From NCBI GenBank assembly GCA_036250225.1, contig JAPZLL010000002.1, positions 1,674,001-1,738,000 of the forward strand: a stretch of DNA of 64,000 nucleotides, given 5' to 3'. The stretch is from Cercophora sp. LCS_1. Lineage: Eukaryota; Ascomycota; Sordariomycetes; Sordariales; Lasiosphaeriaceae. Shown in pieces: positions 25,407 to 40,200 of the stretch (positions are counted from its first letter, which is position 1; every line of letters starts with the position of its first letter). Under the pieces are notes generated by a model. It made no database searches and was not told where the DNA came from. It saw nothing but the letters and a program-made list of their open reading frames with translations. The translations under genes and the position numbers were made by a program.

Positions 25407-26073
25407 ATGGACTCCGTCATGGCATCGCTCATCAGCCGACAAGTCGTGCGATGCAACCCGAACGTCGATGGGAGTTTTGACGACGAAGACTGCTATGTGC
25501 CATTTTGGTACACGAAGGTGTGCATTTTACCCAATCCATCCCTCCCGGGGCCAATAACTGACCCACCGTCCCCAACCAGACCGGCGTGATTGTCAAGTGG
25601 TCACTCTTCCTCGGCCTCATCGTGTTCATTGGCCTCTACCTGTTGCTGGGGTATATCCACGCCCAAAAGCGTATCCAAAAAGGTCTTGCGCCTCTCGGAT
25701 ACCATCGCGTACGTTTGTTCTGTCTGTCCCTTGCTACACACGCAATATTAAACAAGCATCATAGTTCCTCGTTTCCCGTGCCCAACTTGCCCGCGTCGAT
25801 CCGAGATATCGTTTCCCCGAAGCCGAAGCCGCACCTTACTACTACAACCAACAGCAACAATACTACATGCATGCTATGCCCCCGCCGCCAGTCTACGACC
25901 CCAACTCGGCCCGTCCGCCGATGTATCCCGGGCCGCCTCCGCCCGAGGGCTCTACCAAGGTTGACCCGAGTCAGCAGCAGCCAGTTGCCGGGGATTTTGC
26001 GGCGCCGCCTGGACCTCCCCCGCCGAGCACGCTCCCTGCGCAGAACACGGGAAGCAACCCGTACCGGCTGTAA
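25407..26073 (+). CDS. RCR-family single-span membrane protein with PPxY motifs
   Basis: Three exons (25407-25517, 25580-25708, 25765-26073), all in phase 0, encode 182 residues. A short N-terminal segment with two cysteines (VVRCNPN and DEDCYVPFWY) precedes one membrane helix (VKWSLFLGLIVFIGLYLLLG). A basic juxtamembrane stretch and a cytosolic tail rich in Pro, Gln and Tyr follow, with PPVY and PPMY motifs. This is the architecture of the Rcr1/Rcr2 group in yeast, endosomal/ER membrane proteins tied to chitin deposition and Congo red resistance, which recruit the Rsp5 ubiquitin ligase through PY motifs. The role here is inferred from that architecture. Introns start GTGTGC and GTACGT. Confidence 0.75.
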
Positions 26074-26554
26074 GGGAGGTGGTTGTAAGATAAGATAGCC
26101 ATGGCTCCGGCATCGGAGCTCAGGGATGCACTGCGATTGTGATGGGCTGATTAGACTGTACATGAAACTAGACGGGCTTATCAGTTTCACTGGAGTTTGC
26201 TTTTCATGGGGTTTGGCAATAGTTTGGCGCTCGGACGTGGGAAAGGCTTTGGGTTATTAGGATTTGGCATTTGCATCATATCGTCCCTTGATGGGAGGGA
26301 TTGCGTTTCAGGCAGAACTTATTCAGTAGTTAATGAATTAAAACCGGTATCTTCTACGTAACGACTTACTAGGCAGCCTGATGGTATAAGATCCGGCCAG
26401 ATGGGAAAATGCTGCAAAAATGCCGTGACCAACGCCGTGCAAACGCCATGTTCCATCTAAAACCATCCCCCAATGCGCCGTTTTAGCGTCGTATGACGTA
26501 AGGGAATGGGGTATCAATATGTCCAACGCCAATGCCAAAGTTTCGAGGTCACCA
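26074..26554. other. spacer between convergent genes
   Basis: About 480 bases, AT-rich in its middle, holding the 3' ends of two convergent genes. No gene recognised. Confidence 0.5.
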
Positions 26555-27414
26555 TCAGTCAAGCTCCATAGCATCTGAGTCCTCCGCTTGCATGATAGGC
26601 GATGGGATGGACCGTAGGAAGGTACCGTTCGGCAGCGGGACATCGTCCACCATGTCGGCCTCGGGGATGGTTTCTAGCCTCTGGTCACGGCTCTCAGCCT
26701 TGTGCTTCTCCCTTAGTCGAGCGCGAGCCTCAATTATAGCCTTTCGCACGCTGTCTTGCTCCTCGGGGATCGAGATGGAGCTAGGTACTCGATAGAGAAC
26801 CAGCTGTTTGCTGAGCGTGTCCGAATCCGGCTTGGCCAACACGGCCTGAGGAATCCGGTTATTGCGCAGGTGCTTCTCAATGTCGGGGAGAAAGATAAGC
26901 TTGCCTTCTTCGCCTTCGCTGTCCGAGGAGAGCTCGTCGTCGAGGTTGCGGATGTATACTTTATACTTGGAGTCGTCGAGCTGCATCATCTCGTCGTCAC
27001 CGGCACTTGCGCCGCCGGTGGTGTGGGGACGATGAACGCCATTGAGTATGTGGCCATTCGATGTGATCGACGAGGGTTCAACGGGCAGGGAAGGTACGCT
27101 CGATGGCGGTTGCTGGCTTTCGACGGGGACGTAGAGCTTCGTGCCGGATTGTTCTACGGGGAGGGACAAGAGCTGTAAGCTTCCATGCGATTCGACATGC
27201 GCCGCGGGCCACTTGCGAGGGGAGTTGGCGACGATGGAGGATGCAAAGACGGGAACGTACCTAGATTTAGTAGACTCATACGCTTGGAGAGACGCTCATT
27301 GTTTTCAGGAGGCTCTTCGGGTTTGCGCTTGCGCAGCGCGCGCCGTTGTGTTGTGGCGAGTTGCGGCTCCATTGTTTGCGCAGGGAAGAATTGGGGAGCA
27401 GGGTTGGCTAGCAT
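26555..27414 (-). CDS. uncharacterised acidic fungal protein
   Basis: Two exons (27261-27414 and 26555-27153) give 250 residues. The intron (GTACGT to CCGTAG) was placed so that SLLNL runs into EQSGTKLYVPVE. There is a basic, nuclear-signal-like stretch near residues 20-45 (RRALRKRKPEEPPENNERLS). A middle part of low complexity is followed by the most conserved-looking part, YKVYIRNLDDELSSDSEGEE and LIFLPDIEKHLRNNRIPQAV, and a C-terminal helix rich in Arg/Lys/Glu ending in DAMELD. I know this pattern only as a conserved hypothetical protein of filamentous fungi. A nuclear location is a guess from the basic stretch. It is divergent from alanyl-tRNA synthetase, with only 209 bases between starts. 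Confidence 0.75.
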
Positions 27415-27623
27415 GGTTATATGGGGAATTTTCCGCGACTGATTTCAACGGAAAGCTTCGTTTTGCCCCCCCAACGTCCGAGAAGCGCCCTCAGATACAC
27501 TGTGCTACGACAATCGATGCGCACACGGCAAAGAGAGATTCGGGGTGTCTGAGATCGAATTGACGACTGAGAGCGTGTTTCAAAAGGGGAAGGAGGGTGG
27601 AAGCTAGCAATTGGCCGTAACGG
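27415..27623. promoter_or_regulatory. compact bidirectional promoter
   Basis: Only 209 bases separate the ATG of the acidic protein from the first in-frame ATG of alanyl-tRNA synthetase, so both genes must share this promoter. If the synthetase is mainly translated from its inner ATG, the effective spacing is 482 bases. No specific factor site was identified. Confidence 0.55.
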
Positions 27624-31481
<3,858 letters not shown>

Positions 31482-31820
31482 GGATTTTCTCTAGCTGTGT
31501 ACTAGACAATGGAATGCGGGAGTTAAGCTTTCTTTCTCACCTAGATAAAATTCCCTAGAAGCCACAGGTGCATTCTTTGCATTCCACTCACGTTCTCGTA
31601 TGCTGCGTTACTGAGAACTCTAAACTCTCGAAGCAGACGACAGACGGGCACCTTGAGTGATAGCAACCGGGACTATATAATCCGAAGAACAACATGTAAA
31701 ATACGATACCAAGTTTTATTCCAGGATTCTGTCTGTTCTATCTCCCAGAGCCAGATTTTCCCAACCCAAAACCAAGATGACGCCGCGCTATGCACCCATT
31801 GTACAGTTTAAAACCCAGAA
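31482..31820. other. spacer between convergent genes
   Basis: 339 bases between the stop codons of alanyl-tRNA synthetase and Tfb3, AT-richer than the flanks. It holds both 3' ends and no gene. Confidence 0.5.
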
Positions 31821-32909
31821 CTAATCCAGCTCCATCTTGTCACCCACAGCCGCGATGCCGGCCCCAATGGTAGCCACCATACCAGCCTCGAGACCAATGC
31901 CGACCTCTTTCTCATCCTCAATGAAAACCCCCAATCCCGCAAAGGCCTCAAACATGGCTCTGGAGATATACTCATCCATGCTAAGCCCACCAGCCATGGC
32001 CGTCTTGTCATACTTGCACTTCTCGATCTGAGCCGGAACCATAATCCCATCAAGGGCATATCTGCTCGGTGCCGACGAATATCCCCCGAATGGATCGTAC
32101 GGCCTATCCGAAACAGGCGCCTTCTTCTTCTCCTTGAGACCCCGAATCGACAGTCGCCCAACATCCGCGACCGACGAGATACTGATGTTCAAGCTCACCG
32201 CCGGCTCCGCCGCAGCCCGACTCGTCTGGCCTCGTCTCTTGAGCTGCACCCTCTGTCCCCCGTCAACCCCCTGCGCCAAACTATCCAGCTCAGCCTCCCT
32301 GCTCATCGCCCTCTCCAGCTTCTCATTCTCCACCTCCTTGATCGCCTCGATCCGTCTCTGTCTTGCAGCCTCCCGCTCGGCCGCCAACCTCCTACTCCTC
32401 TCGGCATCCGCCTCCCGTCCCGCCTTCTTATTCCGCTCAATATCAGCCTTGTGCTCCGCCTCCCACTCCTGCAGCGTAGCTTCAGCCTGCCTTCGCTTCG
32501 CATCGGTTCCCCAGACCAGATCAAACGTCAGATCCTCCACCATTTGGAGGTAGTTGTTATAATCGCGCAGCGTCTCGAAATCGTCCTCGGCCTGGTTAAA
32601 GACGGCGGCGACCCGACGACGAATGTCGATTTCGCGCTCAACCGACAAGTCCCCGAAAAAGGCGGAGCGGAACCCCTTGCGTCGGAGCGTCTTGTGACAG
32701 CCTGCGTAGGGGCATTGGTTCGGGCCGTCGTTGAAGAGCCGGTTCACGCAGTTGGAGCACATGGAGTGGTAGCATTCCGGGTTGATGAGGAATTCCATGT
32801 CTTTGTTGAGGTAGCGAATCGTTTTGCAGACGGGACACATGTCGTCTGTTGAGATGGGCGCGGCACCGCTGCCGGCGCCTTGCGGCGCGTAGCTCGCTTT
32901 TCGGGACAT
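31821..32909 (-). CDS. TFB3: TFIIH/CAK assembly subunit Tfb3 (MAT1)
   Basis: Intronless, 362 residues. An N-terminal RING finger spans about residues 25-75: Cys25, Cys28, Cys46, His48, Cys51, Cys54, Cys66 and Cys71, in CPVC...PECYHSMCSNCVNRLF...CPYAGC. It is followed by the MAT1 signature LRRKGFRSAFFGDLSVEREI and DFETLRDYNNYLQMVEDLTF, then a long charged helical region (residues 135-210). Known role: it bridges the CDK-activating kinase (Kin28/Cdk7 with cyclin H) to core TFIIH for promoter opening, RNA polymerase II CTD phosphorylation and nucleotide excision repair. The length is slightly above the yeast and animal proteins because of the C-terminal tail. Confidence 0.94.
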   Translation of the reverse strand: MSRKASYAPQGAGSGAAPISTDDMCPVCKTIRYLNKDMEFLINPECYHSMCSNCVNRLFNDGPNQCPYAGCHKTLRRKGFRSAFFGDLSVEREIDIRRRVAAVFNQAEDDFETLRDYNNYLQMVEDLTFDLVWGTDAKRRQAEATLQEWEAEHKADIERNKKAGREADAERSRRLAAEREAARQRRIEAIKEVENEKLERAMSREAELDSLAQGVDGGQRVQLKRRGQTSRAAAEPAVSLNISISSVADVGRLSIRGLKEKKKAPVSDRPYDPFGGYSSAPSRYALDGIMVPAQIEKCKYDKTAMAGGLSMDEYISRAMFEAFAGLGVFIEDEKEVGIGLEAGMVATIGAGIAAVGDKMELD

Positions 32910-33452
32910 TGCTGCGGTTTGCGTGGCGTTGAGGGCGTGGATACCGTTTGGGGAAGAGAGGTTTGTGGGTGGCTTTGAAAGGGCGGTGTTTTGAGTCGGT
33001 TGGAGCTAGAGCCTGGGCCTGGGCCTGGGCCTGGACCACCGTCCCAGGAGAGGAGGGTTTGTCAAGCGTGGGGGTTGGGAGTTTGATGTCTTGGTTTGAC
33101 GAAACGTCTTGTGGAGGAAATACTTTCCTTGACGATTAAATTCCTCCCTTCTAATCCTATCGCCGGGACCTCTCAAGCAGAGAGTTTGGCTGTTTGGCAA
33201 CGGCTGTGTGTTTCTGCTGTCCCAAGCACAAGGCTGAACCCGACACCATGGGGTGGGTCGTGGCTGGCTGGGCCCGAGCGATAGTGCGGGGTGATAAAGC
33301 TTGCGATTTGCCCCTCCATAGCTCCCGTTGGTCAGCCTTCCAGCGCCAGCTTCGAGTTCCATCGATTTCCAGAGCTCTTCCAGGCACGACTTTTCCAACA
33401 CCTCACTTAAAATCGTGTAGCATTTTTGTTCAAATACGCCTTGACATCCATA
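32910..33452. promoter_or_regulatory. divergent promoter region Tfb3 / NudC
   Basis: 543 non-coding bases between divergent starts. Contains four exact tandem copies of GCCTGG at 33011-33034. No other element recognised; minus-strand open frames here are artefacts of that repeat and of CT-rich composition. Confidence 0.5.
33011..33034. repeat. hexanucleotide microsatellite (GCCTGG)x4
   Basis: Four exact direct copies in the shared promoter of Tfb3 and NudC, about 100 bases upstream of the Tfb3 ATG. Confidence 0.95.
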
Positions 33453-34175
33453 ATGGCTGACAACGGTAAGTTCCATTCCCACCTTCGTCCCTAAACCAAA
33501 CCGGGCGTCCCCCAACCACCAAATTTGCCCGTCACCAACGTCACCAACACCACATGCACAGAACTCTCGCCCGCCGAGGAGGCCGCCCTGCGCGAGAAGG
33601 AAAAGGCCGAACAGGACGCCCTTCCCTACAAATGGACCCAAACGATCGGTGACCTCGACATCAGCGCCACGGTCCCGGGCAATCTCAAGGGGCGGGACTT
33701 TGTCGTCGACATCAAAAAGACCACCGTCTCGGCTGCCATCAAGGGCCAACCACCCATCATCAAGGTACTTTTACCTCCCTCTCCACGCATATTTCTAGCT
33801 CCAACTAACAACACCATCACACAGGGCGACCTCCCCCATCCCATCCGAGTAGACGAATCATCCTGGACACTCACCACGGCGCCCAACGGCAACAAGACGC
33901 TCGACATCCATCTCGACAAGATTAACAAGGCCGAGTGGTGGGCTCACGTTGTGACAGATGCGCCCAAGATTGATGTGACCAAGATTGTGCCAGACAACAG
34001 CAAGCTGTCCGATCTGGACGGCGAGACACGGGGGATGGTTGAGAAGATGATGTTTGACCAGCGGCAAAAGGAGATGGGGCTGCCCACGAGCGATGAACAA
34101 AAGAAGCTGGACATTCTTAAGAAGTTCCAGGAGCAGCATCCCGAGATGGACTTTAGCAATGCCAAGATTAACTGA
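33453..34175 (+). CDS. NUDC: nuclear migration protein NudC
   Basis: Three exons (33453-33465, 33562-33764, 33825-34175) give 188 residues. Exon 1 is only 13 bases (MADN plus one base). A short helical segment rich in Glu/Lys is followed by a CS domain: [20 protein letters not shown] through [20 protein letters not shown]. The conserved C-terminal helices contain [20 protein letters not shown] and [16 protein letters not shown]. Known role: NudC is an Hsp90-type co-chaperone needed with NudF/LIS1 and dynein for nuclear movement in hyphae. The length is close to the Aspergillus protein. Both introns are canonical (GTAAGT and GTACTT donors). Confidence 0.93.
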
Positions 34176-34682
34176 ATGAAATGGAGGCATCATTGTTTAG
34201 GGTTGACTGTTGGAGTTCACGGGTGTAGCTCATGGGTTGTGGGAGGGCTGCAAAGCTATTGCTGTTTTATTTGGCTCAAACAGTACCACAGACTGTGTGT
34301 CTGCTGTGATGAAGTGTTATGGGTGAAACGAATCGCCAGGACCATGGGTATTTGCCAAAGGGTCGAGGCGTCAGAGAGCCCATTTTTTAATCTTGGAATT
34401 GCCCAGTAATGCGAATGCAGATTGAGTAGCTGCAAGCCATCAATTGTCAGATAATTGGCATTCCGTAGAGTTTTGGATCGGCTTCGAGCCGCCAGGTCAC
34501 GGCATCATAAAAGGATGAGCCAGATCGCGAGACGCGGTGTAGCACTGTAGAATCGGTCCATCATCAAGAGAAAGTGGAGAGAATGAGACGGTCACAAAGA
34601 AATGAAGGAAACCGAGGGTGCTAGTCCAGCACAATTAACTGACTATCAGACAGCCTCTCAGCGATACTCTACCAATATTGGC
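34176..34682. other. spacer between convergent genes
   Basis: About 500 bases with the 3' ends of NudC and the URI-like gene; no gene or repeat recognised. Confidence 0.5.
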
Positions 34683-36476
34683 CTATGGCTTGGCCAGTCG
34701 AGCTGCCTTGAATCGGCTGACCCGCGGAGGTCCGCCTTCCTCCTCCTCAAGTGGAATTGTTGGAGATTCGTTCTCCTTCAGGAAGCCGCCTTGCTGCTGA
34801 ATCATCTTGTTCCGCAGGCGTTGGTATTCCACCGCGGCAGCTTGGTATAGCAGCGCATCGTCCATGTCATCGGGCTCTCGCGCCTCCGAAACAACGGACC
34901 GCTCGACAATGGCGCTCACCACCGTCTGGCCCTCAGGCGGCGCGGGTTCCACGGGTTGAACGGGAGCAACCGGATCGTTGAAAAACTTGGGACGTATTTG
35001 GAGCGGGCCAGGTGGGAGGGAAGCCGTTGATCCGGGCACAGGCACGCCAGCGGCACGATCTTTCTTAAATCGAGATACTCGCTTCGGGGGCTCATCATGC
35101 TCGTCGAGCAGCTCAGGCTCAAGACCAACAATCTTCTCAACAATATCGCCAACGGGGTTCACCAGCGGCTTCTCGGGTTTCTTTGCCTTTGGAGGTGGCT
35201 GAGGGGCCTTCTCTTCGGCAATATCCAGAGTGGACGCAAACCTGACAGACTTGGGTTCCTTCGAGACGGCGACTGGGTTTTCGCTTTTCGATGAAGAGCT
35301 TTGCTCTGGAACCACATGTACCTGCCCCACGCCTTCGCCTGCAGTTTGCGAATTCGGCTTCGACCATTGCACAGCGAAATGGGACTGGCCCTGTAGGCGT
35401 TTTTCGAGTTCCTGCATCCGCTTGATGTAGTCAGCAGTAATAACGCTGCGTCTCGAGCGGCCCAATTCGTCTTCATCATCGTCGTCCTCCGTTTCCTCGC
35501 CAATTTCTTCCCAGTCCAACTCATCGTCGGAATCAATCGACCCCTCTTCAATTTGCAACTCCGCCACGACAGGTCCGATCTCCGACATGCAGTAATCCAA
35601 CATCTCTCGGCGTAAAGCACTGTCCTCTGCTGATTCGCCCTCGGGGATCACAGCGGAGGACAGGTCTATAGCCTCCTGTTCTTTGGCTTGTTGCATGAGA
35701 GCCTCAACCTTGTGGGCAGCCGCCGAGACAGGCTCCCTGCTCGCTTTGTCTTCATGACCTGGTTTCGTGTCGTCGGCAAAAGATACGCTCTTTCTCACTT
35801 CTTTAGGGATCGATGGTGGGTTGGATGAATCGGTGCTCTGTGTGGCGATTTTGGGTGTCTCGACGGTGCTTTCCGTCTCTTGGGTTGGAGGAGCAGCGCC
35901 TTGCCCCTTGGTCAAGTCCCCAGCTTTCTCAGGGAGCTCATCCAGGCCATATTTCTTCAATGCTTCCGCAACATTTATGCTTGTGTCGGCGCCATTCCTC
36001 AGCGTAGATTTAACGATATTGTCGTCGTCGTCCAGCTCCTCGATAATATCGGTGATTGGCAAGCCTGTCTCCTCGTCGGTGCCTCCGTCTGGGTTCGCGA
36101 CAACGGTTGCCGCAGACAGCTTATTCTCGGCGGATTCGAGGAGCTTCTGCAACGAGTTGACATTCTGTTCAACATAGTCAATTCGACGAGAAAGCACGCT
36201 GACAATCTGCTGGGCGTCCTTGAGGTCATTCTTGCCGAAGATTTCGTTGATCTCCTTCTTGGTTATGAGCTCGCTGTCGAAATCGCGACGAATCCGTGCG
36301 AGTTCTTTCCTCGGTGGAGGTTCCTTGGGCAAGCTCTCGACCTCTTCTTGAAGTGCCGAATACTCGAGATACCATTGTTGCCAGTGATTCAGCGATGCGC
36401 GGAGCTGGTTTACTTTCCCTTCGAGAAGTTGCACATGCCTGTCCAAGTCGGACAGATGATCCGGTGATTGGGCCAT
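34683..36476 (-). CDS. BUD27: unconventional prefoldin Bud27/URI-like protein
   Basis: Intronless from the chosen ATG, 597 residues. The frame is open further upstream, to 36653, but that part is non-conserved-looking and lies in the 5' leader. The N-terminus forms a prefoldin alpha-type coiled coil (residues 1-130, from LSDLDRHVQLLEGKVNQLRA to RRIDYVEQNVNSLQKLLESA). Then come long acidic, disordered regions with two KSV[SR]FA motifs and the acidic DSDDELDWEEIGEETEDDDD. The C-terminus has two copies of a VSRFK motif (KRVSRFKKDR and PRVSRFKAARLAKP), typical of the DUF3835 tail of fungal Bud27. Known role: URI/Bud27 helps assemble RNA polymerases through Rpb5 in the cytoplasm and affects TOR signalling and translation. 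The fungal family is variable in the middle, so identity rests on the two ends. Confidence 0.82.
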   Translation of the reverse strand: MAQSPDHLSDLDRHVQLLEGKVNQLRASLNHWQQWYLEYSALQEEVESLPKEPPPRKELARIRRDFDSELITKKEINEIFGKNDLKDAQQIVSVLSRRIDYVEQNVNSLQKLLESAENKLSAATVVANPDGGTDEETGLPITDIIEELDDDDNIVKSTLRNGADTSINVAEALKKYGLDELPEKAGDLTKGQGAAPPTQETESTVETPKIATQSTDSSNPPSIPKEVRKSVSFADDTKPGHEDKASREPVSAAAHKVEALMQQAKEQEAIDLSSAVIPEGESAEDSALRREMLDYCMSEIGPVVAELQIEEGSIDSDDELDWEEIGEETEDDDDEDELGRSRRSVITADYIKRMQELEKRLQGQSHFAVQWSKPNSQTAGEGVGQVHVVPEQSSSSKSENPVAVSKEPKSVRFASTLDIAEEKAPQPPPKAKKPEKPLVNPVGDIVEKIVGLEPELLDEHDEPPKRVSRFKKDRAAGVPVPGSTASLPPGPLQIRPKFFNDPVAPVQPVEPAPPEGQTVVSAIVERSVVSEAREPDDMDDALLYQAAAVEYQRLRNKMIQQQGGFLKENESPTIPLEEEEGGPPRVSRFKAARLAKP

Positions 36477-37211
36477 CGAGGATGGAATAAAATGTGACCA
36501 AGACGGCTGATCGATCAGAGGTTGAGGGTGGTAAAATTTTGGGGGACGGAGACACATCCGAACGTCCGTGGCCGTTGATGTTTGCGGCAAGAGTGGGGCA
36601 TCCCTTACGTAAGTGGGGCCTGAAAACCATTGGTCCTCTCTGGTGGTAGGCAATCAAGTTGGGACAAAAAATTGGACACACTCCACCCACTTGATCTCAC
36701 TTGAAGCGGCCTGAACTGGTATTGGAAACTCCTATACGTGTCAAAAGAAAAGTCCAAAAGCTTCTAAATAGGGTTTTATGCATTGGGCCTTCTATTTAGT
36801 CCCTTGTAGTAGATGAATAGGGCTCAAACTTTTTTGTATGTTCTGCCTATCTTGTTCGGAGTGTGTCGAAGGGCTGTCTCCAACACACCTACCATCGTCC
36901 CCTAAAGAACCAGAGAATAATAGGCCTACTCGGACAAGGTGGTGCCTTTCATGCCATCTTATACCCTCTTCTCTTCCCCTTGTTCTCCGTCAACGTCGAA
37001 CATTGCAAACATGCTATTAGTTAGGGATTTTCAGGCGGCCTGCTCCAACTGCGCCTCGCCGGGGTTTCATGCAATTGCCCGCGAACATGGGCTGAGCACA
37101 AGGCTCCCCGCCATCGGTAACTCTTGATGTGCCTGCCAGCCAGTTCACCTTTCCCTCAAGATCCTGTTTTCTCTTCATTGCCCAACTTGATCTATCAAGG
37201 CGAAGGCAGAA
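36477..37211. promoter_or_regulatory. divergent promoter region URI-like / Myb-zinc-finger gene
   Basis: 735 bases between divergent ATGs. The middle (36700-36850) is AT-rich. No operator or RNA gene recognised. Confidence 0.45.
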
Positions 37212-40200
37212 ATGTCGGACAGTTCGCCGGACTTCGTATCGACGGACTCGGTCAACGAGGCTTGCGAAGACCACAGCCTTGGCTACTATGCTCCTTACGA
37301 GGATGAAGTTGCCAACTCCCGGGACGGCGGCGAATTGGGCGGTGTTTTCATCCGAGGCCTTCCTTGGTCAGAGGGAGAACACAAAGATTGTGTCGCGCTG
37401 GTCAAGAAACACGGATCGGACTGGCAACTAATCTCATCTCTACTTGGTACGAGGACGCCCAGGGAATGTCAGGATAGATTCGGACGGGACGATAGGCCAA
37501 TATCGCCCACTTCAGGCCCTACCCCTCCTGGGGCCGTCGATAGACCTCCCTCGGTACATCGGGGTCTACGGGGAGCTAGGCAATCCATCCAGCCAAGATC
37601 GCGGCGGATATCTCTGGACCCTGTCGATGTCGTACCGCAACATGGAGCAACCATAAGTTCAACTTACGAAATACCAATCCCGTTGGGGACCCTACAGGTG
37701 GCGACTGTGGATACGAATACAAAGATTGAGGTCGATCCAGAAGCTGAGCTTGATACCGATGACCCCAGGGCGGACGATATCATCCTCTCCCAGCAGAACG
37801 AATTTTCGCGACCCCCTTCGGGATTTCCCATATACTATGATCCGCAGCTGGACTTGGACTTCAATCTTCATGATTTTCGAGAAGGTGCCCCGAGTAAGCT
37901 ATATCGTGAGTTTGTCTCCAGTGAAGGCCAGGGCACCGACGCGGGTCTTTCCGCCGATTCTAGACTACAAATTTCCCTAGACCGTATCAGGGAAGAAGCT
38001 TGGGCTGCGGGAAGAGCGGATTCGATCCGTGATCCGCGAAGAGCTGCGCAAATCCTAGCTAGCCATTCGAGTCCAACGCCGTCTCGCAACGGGGTGATCC
38101 CAGCTAATGTGCTGCGTGGAGGAGGCTCACTCTCGACAACAAGCCAGCTCAGTGGCCAGTCCTCAAAAACCGACGTGGGTCCGAAAGAAAAGCGCAACAA
38201 TGCTGGAAGTGCTTCCAAGGTTTCAACTGAGACCGAACCTGTCGAAACTGGGCTCCCTTGTCCCCATTGTCACAAGTTGTTTCGTCGTCATTGCGATGTG
38301 GCCATGCACGTCAAGCGCCGTACTCGCCCATACGAGTGTTCAGTTAAACATTGCGGATACCGTATCCATCTAAGGAGAGATTTGGAAAAGCACATGGCCA
38401 CTCATCTCTTCAAGGGCACACCGGTTGGTCTTTTCATTTACGGGAATTTGTACCTAGCTGACATATATCCCAGGGCTTGGACGCTGGGAAAGATCAACCC
38501 TCGGTGATTATCGACGGCCAGGAGATCTGCAGTCAATCGAAAGCACGTGAAAAACAACTACCAGAGGATCTTAATTCACTCGACCAAGTTCATACACGGG
38601 CCTCAGACGGCAGCATCTCCGATAGCAATGACCCTATCATGTCGAACCAGTGGGACAGTATCGAGTATGGAACCGATGATGTATTTGGGTCCGCTCCCAA
38701 GTATGATGGCCTTAAACTTGATGCGAGCTTCTGGGATCTTCGTCCATCCTCAGGGTTCCACAAAGACGAAAATGACTCGGACAAGAGCGAGGTTGAAAGC
38801 ATCATGTCCGAGGTGCCATCTTTGGCATCTTCGATGAGCTCGATTCCGATGGAGGTGCCAGGTGGTGCCTTGAAGGAGCTGAAGGAACTTCTTCTATTCA
38901 ACGGTTCCCTCAAGCCTCTCTATTACACTGCCATTTCCAGGGTCGGGTCAGATAGATTCCAGCGAAACCTCAGCCGATTACTGGTGAGATATGGCCGTAC
39001 GCTTGGAAAGGAAGCATCAACTCGCCTGCAGTCTCAAGCCGCGCGCTTCGTGAGGGTTTCCGCCTGGAGGGTTTCGATCCAGATCAGGGACAGTATCTCT
39101 GATGAGATAACTCCGGACCGAATGGGCAAACGGGACGCCGATAAAGCCAATATCCTGGACTATCTCAAAGATCTCAAAGACAGCGACGATGAGTCTGTCG
39201 ATGACCCGGAAGAAGCAGCGTTGCAGACTTTGGAAAGCGTCAAGAGCTTCCTTGTGTCTTCCAATGCGTTCTACGCTCTCTGCAATTCCTTCAACACCTG
39301 GTTGGACCCACACGACGCAGCACAACATTATAAATTTGCTGTTAAGCATCGTTCCCTGACAAACACCGAGCTTTACGATCGGTGGCGAGCCAGGGTCAAA
39401 GACATCCTCCCAGACCCGACCAAGCAATCTGAGGAACTCGGCGTTAATGCTATGGGTAATCCCACCGATACTGCTGCTCCATGCCCAACCCCGTGTCCTC
39501 CAGAAACCAAAGCAACACGCTGGTTGCAACTCCCAAAGTCGATATATAAACATGCCAGGAATACCATCTCGGACAAGCTTCTGCGCCAAGTTGAGCCTGG
39601 GTATGTTCGAGTCTCCTGGACGTGCCGCTGTGGCGATCATCTTCATATAAAAGTTGCTTCAAACCGACAAGATGCTGCTCTGAAGTTTGCTCACCAAGCC
39701 GCCGGCCCCAACGCCCACACCGTCACGTCACAAACCTCCAGCGTCAGCGGCCTCACCAACGTTGGGAGCCAGACCTCGTCCAGCGCCCTGACGACCGACG
39801 CCTCCACAACCGGTTCCAGCGACCGAGACTCAAACCCAGAGTCCCCAAACACTGTTCCATCCGACGATGAGAACAATCAGCCGGAACCGTTCATCCCTGC
39901 GGGCACAAAGAAGTTCGTGCTTCTTTGCGTCAACACCAACGTCCGCGGTATTTCCCAGCGAAAACTCGCCAACGTCGACGTGACAGACGTCCAATGCAGC
40001 GAGGAAATGTTTCGACGACTTCAACATGCCTACCATACCCTCCACAAAAGCCGCAACCCATTCCTCGTCCCCAAAACGATGCACTACGTCAAGGTATGTT
40101 TCTTCCGTTGCTAGTAGCCATCCACCCTCCTTCCCCAGCCCCGGCCCTTACCAAATCCTACAAACCGCACTCAAACACTCACGCCTGACACACCCTAGTT

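Noticed and set aside
33006..33749. 247-codon minus-strand frame opposite the NudC gene
   Set aside because: Runs across the hexamer repeat and the opposite strand of NudC exons; product is repeat-driven (Pro-Arg run) and has no domain.
36477..36653. 59-codon N-terminal extension of the URI-like protein
   Set aside because: Open frame continues upstream, but the sequence lacks the coiled-coil character and sits in the promoter-side leader; the ATG at 36476 directly starts the prefoldin-like helix.
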